Shown: piece by piece, positions 20,001 to 25,899 of the stretch
Position numbering within the stretch: position 1 is the first letter of the stretch
Layout: every line of letters starts with the position of its first letter
DNA from: Agriotes lineatus
Lineage: Eukaryota; Arthropoda; Insecta; Coleoptera; Elateridae
Assembly (NCBI GenBank): GCA_940337035.1
Contig: CALNHX010000282.1
Location: forward strand, 310,001-374,000
Direction: 5' to 3'
DNA: 64,000 nt
Notes under the pieces: model-generated
The model's input: only the letters and a program-made list of their open reading frames with translations
The model's database searches: none
What the model was told of the DNA's origin: nothing
Translations under genes and position numbers: made by a program

Positions 20001-21975
20001 CAATCAAAAATTGAACCGCGTTTGCCCGACTCTTATCTTACTATATACAGGGACTCTAGGCAGGACCAAATAGCAACAGCTGATTGCACTGTTTATGATA
20101 GACAATGTGTCTGACGGCATATGAAGTATATAGAAATTAATATTTATCATAAATAAAAATCAAATTGCACTATATAATCAAAAACTAATTGTGATTTATA
20201 ATATAGCCAAAATTGAGTAACCTACGTCGATAAATAATTTGGGCCGAACGATGTAAATGAATGTGTTATGCACCTCTATTTTTTTTAATTTTCATTACAA
20301 CATAAAAGGATACAAATCGGCAACATTATCTACAAGCATCTGAAACTGTTCAGCCATAGGGTGAGACTTATTGTAATCTCTAATAAACAAATCGTCATCT
20401 AAGGCAGTTGAAATTAATCGTATGTACATTTCTAAATATTTCTCTTGTTCTTGACGGTCATCTCTGTAAAAGTAGTTAAATATAATAAAGACAACCAATA
20501 GAAATTGTATCATACTTAGATCCCAAAATAGCATCCAACAAATGGCAAGTAAACACATGGAATACACTGACAAACTCTGACCTTCCTATTCCTAACCACC
20601 GATTGATCAGTTGCTCATATTTTGACCAATCATATGCAACCTCGCCTCGATTTTCGAGCATATCGTACAATTGTGAATAAATTTTCTGATACACATGTGG
20701 TATGCTATAAAATAACGATTAATAAAATTATAGAACTTCAACAAAACGCTTACCGGTGTGCTAATTCCACTTCAATTCCAATTTCAACTGCCACCGTGCA
20801 TGCAGACAAAAATTCGTGCAATGCCGCTGCCATCTCTGACAAATACAGACTTGCCTCTTCGAGCCATACTGGGTCAAACTGTCCTGGCCCAGGATGCCTA
20901 TTAGTTAATGAACTCACTTGAAGTGATAGAGAGCCACTTCCAAACCTATCAAGTTCCTAAAAAAGCTCACATTATTATGCCATAATATAGCTTTGTACCA
21001 GTTGAGTACCTCAGTCACTTCCAGCAACATTTCACTCGTCTCCTTAGTGTAATTTTCCTTATATTTATCCGAGAAACAAAAATCTATCAGTCTCTTTATA
21101 AATTGTGGATTACTAGAACTATAGAGATAACACAAAGAAAAGATGGAACGAACATTTAACAATTCCGTACTTTTAACGATTCCTATTGCAAACTCTTCCG
21201 ACATATACTCAGTCTGAAAAAATTATCATAATTAAGGTATCTTATCAAAAACAGAAATTTCTATAACATTTACCTCTGAAACCTTAAATTTCAGTAATCG
21301 CTCATATATACTACATACACACGAATAAATTTCATCATATAAACTTAAAAATTCTTCACTCAGATAGGTGGTAGCATATAAAGGAATGGAATGCTGAAGA
21401 AAGTCTTTAATAACAAAACTAGCCCGTGGCTCACACATGATGTGACACCAAAACTGCTGGTATGTGCATTCTACTAAATATACTAGAGTTTCCAAGAATT
21501 CTTGATTCTTTTCTAAAAAGTGTTCGTTTTCACTATCATCAAACTGTGGGTAAAATGGTTGAAATTCCACATATCTCCGCTCTTCTTGTATCCAACATTT
21601 ATCCTGCAACATATTATTTAGCAAAAACTATGCAAAAAACTACAATCTACTTACAAGAGCAGATTTCTTTACAATTCTTTCTTCATAACGGTCACACCAT
21701 TGCTGTTCTTCACGGGGCTTCTCAACTTCCTTTACCTAAAAACACCCCATAACTGAAAATTATTAGAATATTTAATATTTAAAAACTTGCCATTTCCTCC
21801 AAAGGTACTTCCTGCTTAAAAACTCTAACTAGTTTCTTATAGTCAAACTGTAACTCATTTAAGGGCAACTTGTCAGGATTCTATGAAAAAGATTTTGAAA
21901 AAGTTAGAAAAGGTTAGGTTACCACTACTTCACAACTACCTTTAAAAAATCTGGCTTTGCACATATAACCTCCAT
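1660..21975 (-). CDS. ASCC2: ASCC2, activating signal cointegrator 1 complex subunit 2 (10 exons)
   Basis: Ten coding exons were traced from splice sites and conserved protein: 21975-21940, 21880-21791, 21735-21655, 21603-21274, 21213-21010, 20956-20754, 20704-20516, 20463-20299, 9843-9127 and 2077-1660. They total 2433 nt, 810 residues plus stop, close to the roughly 757 residues of vertebrate ASCC2. All phases agree and no stop or frameshift occurs. ASCC2 binds K63-linked ubiquitin through its CUE domain, recruits the ASCC3 helicase complex to alkylation damage, and takes part in the ribosome quality-control trigger complex (family knowledge). Visible landmarks are an N-terminal helical part containing FIRDYN, a CUE domain at about residues 562-609 (LPDLGPGFVLKCLE), an acidic stretch near 675, and a basic C-terminus ending NHNRRGGAQWKRSRGMIPS, nearly the vertebrate ending. 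Intron 2 has a GC donor. Introns 8 and 9 (10,455 and 7,049 bp) are full of transposons. Confidence 0.93.
2465..2639. repeat. Foldback palindrome, core family copy A
   Basis: Two near-identical arms face each other. Each reads inward as TTATACGTTTGGCAGTACTG, then AAGTGTATTGTCAG, then the shared core TCTATGTCAAATTCGAG and a TTAGGTTTTG loop edge. The arms are about 65-70 bp with a short centre. Nine other places in the window carry the same core. Confidence 0.85.
2640..2825 (+). mobile_element. Possible R1-clade retroelement 3' scrap
   Basis: One frame reads VTVKIMER, like the C-terminal helix of R1-type polymerases. The following GC-rich stretch with AAGTAATGCGTGAGCAGTTC resembles the 3' region of the R1-clade fragment at 17461-17500 (AAGTAATGCGGAAGCAGTTT). 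Short TAAGG repeats precede it. It is too short and decayed for certainty. Confidence 0.4.
2840..4320. other. Unassigned intronic DNA with one hairpin
   Basis: No coding frame is recognised. Positions 4194-4222 form a strong hairpin (ACTTCCCTCGTCTTTC facing AGACGAGGGAAGT). The text around 4090, with CCAGACAGACAGACGG, resembles non-coding segments seen again near 23740 and 52830, suggesting old DNA-transposon sequence. Confidence 0.4.
4393..6239 (-). pseudogene. LINE reverse transcriptase, frameshifted
   Basis: The polymerase lies in two pieces, 6239-5331 and 5265-4393, with a broken GDSVSPL segment between them. The first piece shows the linker KTGKACGEDGIAPEML, then NLILPIYKKG, ENYRPICLAQTSYKIYTTIL, EQAAFRP and motif A as FVDLKAAFGTVDR. 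The second shows motif C as LLYADDVILIS, then STYEFLGSIIT, YACESWTL and a basic C-terminus (KKQRGRPRKKWLEQI) common in insect LINE polymerases. The function was copying element RNA into a nicked target. Clade assignment (RTE/Jockey-like) is inference. Confidence 0.85.
6363..7089 (-). pseudogene. LINE AP-like endonuclease domain, broken
   Basis: The 7089-6595 frame contains MGIGIWNIGTLTGK (the usual start of the fold), IQILGISKTKKKG and INIIQIYAPIEE, all typical of LINE endonuclease/exonuclease/phosphatase domains. A run of twelve C at 6629-6640 (G on the coding strand) interrupts it, and the end of the domain continues in other frames to about 6363 (FCRRNDILIGNTLWEQP, then NRYTF). It nicked target DNA for target-primed reverse transcription. 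Confidence 0.75.
7206..7960 (-). pseudogene. LINE ORF1-like protein, frameshifted
   Basis: The main frame (7739-7206) begins RENKKRNVIIHGIKDQ and continues with RPILMELGKWTKKMEVM and KGRNIFIEEDYSKETQEIR. This has the RRM-like pattern of ORF1 RNA-binding proteins of two-ORF LINEs. Upstream, in another frame, a lysine/glutamate-rich coiled coil starts near 7930 (MEQMLEEMNKKLDRMEERD), giving the usual order of coiled coil then RNA-binding fold. At least one frameshift separates them. Confidence 0.65.
8011..8700. other. Unassigned AT-rich intronic DNA
   Basis: Nothing recognisable was seen beyond possible 5' untranslated sequence of the LINE up to about 8230. The 8240-8690 part is purine-rich on the plus strand and shows no domain. 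Confidence 0.4.
8705..9065. mobile_element. Short TIR element with CCGGAATT motif array
   Basis: The left end (CATTTCCATTCGCCGAATT) and right end (AATTCCGGCGAATGGAAA) are inverted repeats, preceded and followed by CCCAAGAGCGGC and GCCGCGCCCAAGAAC. Inside the left arm the motif GCCGGAATTCGA recurs at a spacing of about 19-20 bp between 8728 and 8822. No protein is encoded, so this is probably a non-autonomous DNA element. Confidence 0.6.
9127..9843 (-). CDS. ASCC2: ASCC2 exon 9 (CUE domain exon)
   Basis: The acceptor TTTTAGACAG ends at 9844 and the donor is GTGAGT at 9126-9121. The exon encodes residues 433-671. It opens with an acidic linker (TAEAEIEAVEQP), followed by a helical segment VRQYIRLRKQWEANP. 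The CUE domain (ubiquitin binding) spans about residues 562-609 with the LPDLGPGFV core in place of the MFP motif, as in other ASCC2 proteins. A KKEKADIKNIV segment leads to the split serine codon. The upstream acceptor choice is fixed by phase: only the CAG at 9846-9844 joins exon 8 in frame. Confidence 0.92.
9968..10483. mobile_element. 516-bp TIR element (MITE)
   Basis: The left end reads GAGTACATTTATCTCGGGGC and then TTCTATCGAATGGAAACT. The right end, complemented, reads GAGTACGTTTATTTCTGAGC and then TTCTATCGGATGGAAACT. This gives terminal inverted repeats of about 45-50 bp. No coding frame is present. Superfamily is unknown. Confidence 0.65.
10761..11540. repeat. Large foldback around core copy B
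   Basis: Left outer arm (AACGGACTCAGAA, then GTAGTCGATTTCAGCTAT) pairs with right outer arm (ATAGCTGAAATCGGCTAC, then TTCTGAGTCCGTTA). The inner arm TGAATGAGAGTAGATCAAGA pairs with TCTTGATCTACTCTCATTCA, and the centre is the shared core (GTAAGTCTATGTCAAATT, GACATAGACTTACAG). A 496-bp MITE sits inside the left arm only. Confidence 0.8.
10817..11312. mobile_element. TA-flanked MITE (mariner/Tc1-type ends)
   Basis: Ends are TA-CAGAGTGTTTATTATTTT and CGAAACACCCTG-TA. Inner inverted repeats TTTTAAGGACATGTCTAGG and CCTAAACATGTCCTTAAAA extend to about 60 bp on each side. A related right end (TTTCCTCCCGAAACACCCTG) lies at 55784-55806. Confidence 0.7.
12301..12990. repeat. 690-bp foldback around core copy C
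   Basis: Outer arms AGCGTACATAAATCAAAC then AAGTAGAGACA and TGTCTCTACTTGTTTGATGT pair. Further in, TACTGGCTCTGATTGGTAC-type blocks pair (12465-12515 with 12835-12880). The centre (12605-12745) is the shared core flanked by TTGGCAAGACTGTAAGTC. No coding content is seen. It interrupts the RTE element. Confidence 0.8.
13004..13247. repeat. Foldback around core copy D
   Basis: Outer arms AAAATGCTCTTCCATCAAGT / AAGGCAACTTTATGAAAGAG and AATAATACGTTAGTGGCACT / AGTGCCACTAACGTATTATT pair around the shared core. It lies directly beside foldback C inside the RTE element. Confidence 0.8.
14215..15170 (+). pseudogene. Mariner transposase pseudogene (DD34D type)
   Basis: A Tc1/mariner transposase reads in pieces. 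The N-terminal paired-like helices are LTYEKLQQAYGEHSLSR and IFRWHKTVE, followed by RPSTSKTAGNVERVR, then AKMVPKNLTIEQ. The first catalytic block is VITGDE, broken by a stop where the family has a tryptophan. The second block is YHDNAPSHTA, and the third PPYSPELSPRDFF keeps its aspartate. Several frameshifts and an internal loss after the first third make it non-functional. A right terminus may lie near 15230 (CTGCCATTCCTCGTAT), but no matching left terminus was found. Confidence 0.8.
15545..16261 (+). mobile_element. DD41D mariner-like element, internally deleted
   Basis: Inverted ends ACGGGTGTCCGAACAAGAGC and GCTCTTGTTGGGACACCCAT are flanked by TA on both sides (15543-15544 and 16262-16263), as expected for IS630/Tc1/mariner. 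At 717 bp, and with only the C-terminal half of the transposase, it is a deletion derivative. Confidence 0.8.
15746..16156 (+). pseudogene. DD41D-type mariner transposase, C-terminal half
   Basis: The frame of 136 codons carries FFQQDGATCHTAR (second catalytic aspartate), WPPRSCNLTPMNFFLWGYVK (third catalytic block) and NFNKRITLCQRFRGGHLPDV at the end. Counting from the QQD aspartate to the position of the third acid gives 41 residues between them, the spacing of DD41D mariner families. The third acid itself is asparagine here (LTPMN where relatives have LTPLD), so the enzyme would be dead even apart from the missing N-terminus. The preceding text around 15660-15740 holds the remains of an N-terminal helix. 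Confidence 0.75.
16272..16310 (+). repeat. Short TTAGG-like repeats
   Basis: TTAGGTTAGGTTAGG, then TTAGATTAGGTTAGG, directly before an R1-clade fragment. TTAGG is the common insect telomere unit, and some R1-clade elements insert into it (family knowledge). The array is only about 35 bp and imperfect. Confidence 0.5.
16314..17245 (+). pseudogene. R1-type reverse transcriptase, C-terminal part
   Basis: The frame opens RILEWTAERGLTLVPAKSEA, the segment after the YADD motif in R1 and TRAS/SART polymerases, and continues with LNFAEHIQKAS, GTVLYAAPVWYE, QRQMALRVACACRTMS and VASMIPIRLLAKER. It then breaks at a stop (16940) and resumes in another frame as LTQLLTGHGCFNHY. The R1 zinc knuckle follows, CNHCEEDHTLFAC (C-x2-C-x3-H-x4-C, 17022-17060). 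The tail matches the conserved NLVPIML and KRKEELERDQQR regions. It is clearly a dead fragment. Confidence 0.8.
16314..17602 (+). mobile_element. R1-clade non-LTR retrotransposon, 5'-truncated
   Basis: It contains the C-terminal third of an R1-type polymerase (16314-17245) and a 3' region ending near an A-run at 17591-17602. The 5' truncation is the usual result of incomplete reverse transcription. No target duplication was identified. Confidence 0.75.
17723..17965 (-). CDS. Unrecognised short reading frame
   Basis: An 80-codon frame begins MEKINVLERRRLMKLKFLQG and is rich in lysine and arginine. I do not recognise a domain. It lies between an R1 fragment and repeats inside ASCC2 intron 8 on the same strand as the host gene. 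It may be a transposon scrap or a chance frame. Confidence 0.2.
   Translation of the reverse strand: MEKINVLERRRLMKLKFLQGKVVPINTKMCVPSMGKRSYSQLLEVEINMGKTRSEAQSLNRTFQDSVVFPRKNQLKYFWV
17966..18350. other. Unassigned intronic DNA
   Basis: AT-rich; no frame, repeat end or RNA gene recognised. Confidence 0.4.
18355..18790. repeat. Foldback core copy E, interrupted
   Basis: TTGGCAGTACTGAAGTGTAT at the left pairs with ATGCACTTCAGTACTGCCAA-type sequence at the right, and both arms carry the shared core. The outer arms match copy A (2465-2639). A separate 248-bp element (18451-18698) sits in the loop. Confidence 0.8.
18451..18698. mobile_element. MITE with CTATATTGCTAG ends
   Basis: The ends are CTATATTGCTAGTAGGG and CGCGCTAGCAATATAG. 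The interior (GGCGCCAACAAAGTCTCACT, CCACTTCCCCACCGCAC, GAGTTGGTTGTCTGTCT) matches each arm of the foldback at 22915-23558, showing a repeat family. Confidence 0.75.
18900..19575. mobile_element. Nested TIR elements
   Basis: An outer pair (GGTCCTGCCTATTG at 18911 and CAATAGGCAGGAC at 19568) encloses an inner pair. The inner ends are AAAGTACGTTTTTTTCCTAT at 19071 and ATAGGAAAAAAACGTACTTT at 19509-19528, each extended by about 15 bp more. The inner element is about 458 bp. No coding content. Confidence 0.6.
19580..20057. mobile_element. Mutator-like MITE with 9-bp target duplication
   Basis: The ends AGAGTCCCTGTATATAG then AAGAGTCGGGCAAAC and GTTTGCCCGACTCTTATC then CTATATACAGGGACTCT are inverted repeats of about 38 bp. 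AGGCAGGAC stands on both sides (19571-19579 and 20058-20066). A 9-10 bp duplication points to the Mutator superfamily. It is inserted in the right end of the neighbouring TIR element. Confidence 0.75.
20299..20463 (-). CDS. ASCC2: ASCC2 exon 8
   Basis: Acceptor TTTTACAG and donor GTAATG bound 165 nt encoding DDRQEQEKYLEMYIRLIS, then DDDLFIRDYNKSHPMAEQF, which aligns with the LRDYDALFPVAED segment of vertebrate ASCC2. The frame stays open through the donor to a TAA, but the phase-2 join to exon 9 continues the protein. Confidence 0.9.
20516..20704 (-). CDS. ASCC2: ASCC2 exon 7
   Basis: 189 nt between acceptor TTTTATAG and donor GTATGA. It encodes PHVYQKIYSQLYDMLENRG and SVFHVFTCHLLDAILGSK, helices that match the region before the RDY motif in the family. 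The intron to exon 8 is 52 bp. Confidence 0.9.
20754..20956 (-). CDS. ASCC2: ASCC2 exon 6
   Basis: 203 nt from acceptor CTTTTTTAG to donor GTAAGC, encoding ELDRFGSGSLSLQVSSLTNR, then WLEEASLYLSEMAAALHEFL. I chose this frame because it removes an apparent stop and a 39-bp mini-intron that a reading continuous with exon 5 would require, and because phases on both sides agree. Confidence 0.85.
21010..21213 (-). CDS. ASCC2: ASCC2 exon 5
   Basis: 204 nt (68 codons) between TTTTTTCAG and GTACTC, encoding TEYMSEEFAIGIVKSTELLN and SNPQFIKRLIDFCF. It corresponds to the vertebrate FDIPKILDLCVLFG / SPLLQKMIGNIF region. Confidence 0.9.
21274..21603 (-). CDS. ASCC2: ASCC2 exon 4
   Basis: 330 nt (110 codons) between ATGTTGCAG and GTAAAT, encoding the N-terminal block that starts DKCWIQEERRYVEFQPFYPQ and includes YQQFWCHIMCEPRASFVI (vertebrate HDKFWCQVIFDETLQKCL) and YLSEEFLSLYDEIYSCV. 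This part of ASCC2 packs against the ASCC3 helicase in known structures (family knowledge). Confidence 0.92.
21655..21735 (-). CDS. ASCC2: ASCC2 exon 3
   Basis: 81 nt between GTGTTTTTAG and GTAAGT, encoding VKEVEKPREEQQWCDRYEER. Both phases are 0. An earlier acceptor (TTTTCAG at about 21756) is possible but would introduce an in-frame stop. Confidence 0.8.
21791..21880 (-). CDS. ASCC2: ASCC2 exon 2 (GC donor)
   Basis: 90 nt encoding NPDKLPLNELQFDYKKLVRV and more. It begins after TTCATAG and ends at ATG followed by GCAAGT, so the intron uses a GC donor. Reading through would stop after four codons. Confidence 0.8.
21940..21975 (-). CDS. ASCC2: ASCC2 exon 1, start codon
   Basis: ATG at 21975-21973 gives MEVICAKPDFLK and then donor GTAGTTG. 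The upstream sequence (TTAAGGTAAAA) has no better start in frame. Short first introns and matching phases support it. The promoter must lie in 21976-22160, where I see no clear TATA or initiator element. Confidence 0.75.
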
Positions 21976-22165
21976 TTTTACCTTAACGAGAAACAACCAA
22001 AGAACATTAAGCGCTATATAAATAAATTAGCTGAATAAATAACCGGCCTCAACTATCTACACACCGTATTTAACTACTAACATTGCACACCTCAGCAATT
22101 GACAAATGTAATTTAGAAGTCAGAGTTATTTATCCTATTACGCAATATTCATACTGTACATATGA

Positions 22166-22444
22166 TATACTTGGAAAATCTTTTTATATACAGCCATTTT
22201 TTGTACTAATGAAACCATAATATACAACCGAAAAAAAATACTTTTATCTCGCCAGTCTTGCTTAAATGTAACACCCGATATAAATGACGTCGATACTTGC
22301 GACTCCACTGAAGATGTAGATCCATCACGTTTCCTGACTGAATCTATGGAAATAGAGAAGACAGCAGAAGAACAAAAAGAAGAAGAAGAAGATGATGAAG
22401 AAGAAAGCATACCGATTGAAATAGAGTCTGAAGATGAATATTAA
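22166..22444 (+). CDS. Acidic-tailed reading frame, possible terminal exon
   Basis: A 92-codon open frame has no early methionine. It reads IFCTNETIIYNRKKILLSRQ, then LNVTPDINDVDTCDSTEDVD, then a strongly acidic tail (EEQKEEEEDDEEES, ending ESEDEY). Possible acceptors are TTATATACAG (22190) and CTCGCCAG (22255). It lies about 190 bp from the ASCC2 start on the opposite strand. I do not recognise a family. It could be a last exon, a retrogene scrap or chance GA-rich DNA. Confidence 0.3.
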   Translation, partial: YTWKIFLYTAIFCTNETIIYNRKKILLSRQSCLNVTPDINDVDTCDSTEDVDPSRFLTESMEIEKTAEEQKEEEEDDEEESIPIEIESEDEY

Positions 22445-22914
22445 TAATTCCGGTTTTGAATTCAAAATTGATTAATGAACAAGTTCATATTTTTTTTCAA
22501 ATAAACATTTTTCAAACAATAATAAACGTGGAATATGCCTACTGGGAACACCACATGAAAAAAACGCACCTTGTACTCTACCTCGAAGGTGGTGTGGAAA
22601 AGAGTGCACGTTTCAACTCTGTAAATCGAATTATCTCAAAAACGGTTACTTTTACGAATAAAAGTCATAACATCTTTATTGTTACAAATTTCATAAGCTA
22701 CAAATTTGATTATCAATATTTTTTCTGTAAAAGTGACCATTAACGAGATATTCACGAAATACCGTTTTTGATGAAATCTGCCCCCCCCCCTTAAAATTTT
22801 TAGCGGCACTCGGATCGATGAGGACTTTTGACATTTTGTTTAGAACCACAATATCAAGGCTCATACCAAAATCCAGCTTTCCGGGAATTTTTCCGAAGTT
22901 TTACTTTTATTTTG
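22445..22914. other. Unassigned repeat-like DNA
   Basis: Lines such as CGAATTATCTCAAAAACGG and ACGAGATATTCACGAAATAC resemble non-coding repeats common in insect transposons. A run of C lies at 22782-22791. No gene seen. Confidence 0.4.
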
Positions 22915-23558
22915 TCTAATTTCTCTGGACTAAAGTTTAAAATTCGCTTCTAAAGGCGGAGTTCGAATTCTCACGCATGCGCACGAGACGCGTTATACTC
23001 CAAGTGAGACTATGTCGGCGCCGTAATGTTTTCTAGCGTTCCGAGGCCCTACTAGCAATATATGTGTATTATATATATGGGAAAAACCATATATATAATA
23101 CACATATATTGCTAGTAGGGCCTGGAAACGTCAGAAAACATTACGGCGCCGACATAGTCTCACTTAGAGTATAACGCGTCTCGTGCGCATGCGTGAGAAT
23201 TGGAACTCCGCCTTTAAAAGCGAATTTTAAACTTGCCCACTTCCCCATTGGCCGGACGACGCCGCCGCGCTTGCACACAGCTCATCATTATACATTGAAG
23301 AGTTGGTTGTCTGTCTCACTTCCTTGGTCAGGAAGTGAGACAGACAACCAACTCTTCAATGTATAATGGTGCAAGCGCGGCGGCGTCGTCCGGCCAATGG
23401 GAAAGTGGTCAAGTTTAAAATTCGCTTCTAAAGGCGGAGTTCGAATTCTCACGCATGCGCACGAGACGCGTTATACTCTAAGTGAGACTATGTCGGCGCC
23501 GTAATGTTTTCTGAAGTTTCCAGGCCCTACCAGCAATATATGTGTATTATATATATGA
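22915..23558. repeat. Three-armed foldback (forward, reverse, forward)
   Basis: The same unit (GGCGCCGTAATGTTTTCT, GAGACGCGTTATACTC, AAAATTCGCTTCTAAAGGCG) occurs at 22915-23078, complemented at 23095-23325, and again forward at 23335-23558. Palindrome centres are at about 23086 (ATATATATGG facing CCATATATAT) and about 23330 (ACTTCC facing GGAAGT). The last two arms pair over about 230 bp. The unit is the same as the MITE at 18451-18698. Confidence 0.85.
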
Positions 23559-24028
23559 ATGAAACAAATAACTATTCTTTTACGGTCATACACAAGTTTT
23601 TTTTGCATTATATAGGTTTTTTACATCCATTTACAATAAAGGAAGTATTGGATTCACCCCAAAAATTCGAAATTGAGTTTTCAACAGTTCTTCAGGTTTT
23701 AGAGTCCTCTGAACCCAAAAAACATGTTTTTGTTCATTGGTCTGTCCGTCAGCATGTGTGTATGTCTGCCTGTGGGTTTGTGTGTGAACAGAATATCTCA
23801 AAAACAAAATCAGGTATGATGTTGAAACTTCATATATAAGTTTTGTGTACGTGTACTGTCTAGATGTGACAGCAAGCTTTTGAAGAAAATCGCATAACCG
23901 GAAGTGTGTTTTCTCTTTGATCCGGCCGTTGTCAACTACTACTGGTCTAGGCCGGTAAATTTTATCTACCGGACTCGTTTGTAACAATGTAAACGCTAGT
24001 TACCAATGCAGTATCGTAAAAATAATAT

Positions 24029-24175
24029 GTTGGCGGCACTGTACGTCTATGTCAAATTCGAGGTTATCAGGTTAGGTTTTGCGTGAGTTTTAACACAAAC
24101 TGACGCAAAATCTAACCTGCTAACCTCGAATTTGACACAAACTGACGCAAAACCTAACCTGCTAACCTCGATTTG
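24029..24175. repeat. Foldback core copy F
   Basis: ATGTTGGCGGCACTGTACGT opens the left arm with the shared core. The right arm is rearranged: the block CTGACGCAAAACCTAACCTG, then CTAACCTCGA, is present twice in tandem. The outer arm on the right is lost. Confidence 0.75.
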
Positions 24176-24429
24176 GTATAAACAAACAAAAGCATCAATA
24201 AATTTTGCCTCTTAATGGCGGCCGATTCGAGCGACCAATAAAAAATAATACTCTATTGTCGCCACTGTTTCATATAAAGTCACTGTAGTGTCTACTACAA
24301 CGTGTTCCATGTGTTTGTTCCCTGTAGCAAAATACTTAAAAAATTAAAGAAAAAACAGTATCCTAAAAGTAAAAAATAATGATTAGATAGGTATACACTA
24401 ACTTTAATTTTTAAGTATGCTAAATCTGT

Positions 24430-24660
24430 TAATTTTTACATTCAGTCGGAAATTTAAAAAAAAAATGAAAAAAATCGGAAACGATAATGAAGAAGATGAA
24501 GATGACCCTGACGAAGTGGATGATGATGAGGAAAAAGAGGGTGGCACTACTGTGGAAGATGGTTTGCAATCAGAAAATAGAGCAGACTGAGAAGAAACTA
24601 CTAAGCAAGTGAAATCAGGTTATAAGAAAAAAAGACAGTTTGAATTCGAATTCTGGCCGA
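24430..24660 (+). other. Acidic open frame, unrecognised
   Basis: One frame reads MKKIGNDNEEDEDDPDEVDD, then EGGTTVEDGLQSENRAD and stop, followed by KKKRQFEFEFWP. No family is recognised. It may be a fragment of the transposase debris beside it. Confidence 0.25.
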
Positions 24661-25029
24661 TCATAATCTAAAGCAGATAACAGTAAAAAGAAAATCAAAT
24701 TCAGATGATGTATTTGTGGAGTATTTCCAAGCAAAAAGAATAATTTGGACGAATCCGACAGTGTTCGGAAGACTTTTTATTGAGTTTAGTTCCAGACGTT
24801 CAAACCATGAATGACTGTCAGTTTCGATTTTTTCACAGAAATGCTTTAGATGCCATAGACAATACTCTGGGGTACAATGATACATGCAGTGTGACATGAT
24901 TGTCTATTAGCTCATCATCACACACACACAAGCCAAACTATAGCGAAATTTTTACCCCAGTAGAAAATTTTATCTCTTTTCATCTTAGTCGAATTGAGTG
25001 AAACAAAGAATCACCAGAACAACTGATCG

Positions 25030-25770
25030 TCATAACTTAAAATAACTATTGACGGCATTGTCAGTTTGACACTGTCAGTATTTTCATTTCAAAATGAAAG
25101 GGATTTCAGATCAATCAAGAACACTTATTTTAAATGTTGTGGAATACTTCGAAAATGAAGAAAGTAGTCATCATCGAGCAGTCTAAAAAGCTTCAAAAGC
25201 ATTCAAACTTGTAAAAGGTACGTTATACAATTTGAAGGATGGAGAGCTTCTGATAGACAATTCATAGAAAATATGTCGCAGAAAGTTGCTATACTCAAAA
25301 CTAAAATTGATTCGTGGATGCTAAACCATATTTGTGATGTTATTTATAAAATGTACGCTGACCAAAAACCAGTTAATACAAAAAATATCCACGAATAACT
25401 AAAACAAGAGTTTTCCAAGTTCTGCTGTTCAGTTTCGTAAATAAGGAAGTGGATAATGCAAATTGGATTCAAATTTAGAACAGAAAACAACAGAAACTAC
25501 TTAGTGGAACTGCCCAGTATTAGAGTTAACCAATTTTTGGATTTTTACAAAAAGGTAAAACAAGAAAATATTTTTCAACCAGTATTTTTATATAAAACCT
25601 GAGTATTCAGTAAAAGTAGTGATAGAAGGATTTGGTAGGATTGGTTAAAATTTACTCAGAGTAATAAATTGAGCAGCGGTTCGAGATACGTGATAGTTCA
25701 TGCTGGAAACGAAAACGATATCATCAACAAGTAAAACAAATAAATGCTTCACCTATGGAAGTACTGGCTG
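25030..25770 (+). pseudogene. Degenerate DDE_3-type (Tc1/mariner-like) transposase
   Basis: Broken frames give MKGISDQSRTLILNVVEYFE and HHRAV, then LVKGTLYNLK, then NRNYLVELP, and SGSRYVIVHAGNENDIINK. The last matches the KGxRLIIVHAG-ENGF block found in many insect Tc1-like transposases. Stops are numerous. Ends were not found. Confidence 0.5.
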
Positions 25771-25777
25771 TATGGGA

Positions 25778-25810
25778 CAAAGTTATTTATTTATTTATTT
25801 ATTTATTTAA
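25778..25810. repeat. (TTTA)n microsatellite
   Basis: About eight TTTA units in a row. Confidence 0.9.
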
Positions 25811-25899
25811 TGTACAGGCAGCAGTAAAAACTGATAATGCCCGAATCTCGTACAAATTTGTGTGTAAATATATGTGAAATATGTGTAACAATGTGTATA

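Larger units (their letters stand above)
9844..20298. other. ASCC2 intron 8, transposon-filled
   Basis: This 10,455-bp intron contains, in order, a TIR element, a large foldback, an RTE retroelement broken by foldbacks and a mariner, a DD41D mariner, an R1-clade fragment, an interrupted foldback, a nested TIR pair and a Mutator-like MITE. The stretches 10484-10760, 11541-11769, 17603-18350 and 20060-20298 hold no gene that I can support. Confidence 0.85.

Noticed and set aside
20754..21010. ASCC2 exon 5 running on to YHFK and a 39-bp intron
   Set aside because: A 39-bp intron is too short, and using the TTTTTTAG acceptor at 20957 gives a longer conserved frame with matching phases.
22138..22410. 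Minus-strand frame starting with a run of serines
   Set aside because: The serines are the complement of a GAA-rich tract; the plus frame there ends more plausibly as an acidic tail.
25778..25810. A CRISPR-like or satellite array
   Set aside because: It is a plain (TTTA)n microsatellite; no spaced direct repeats typical of CRISPR exist in the window.
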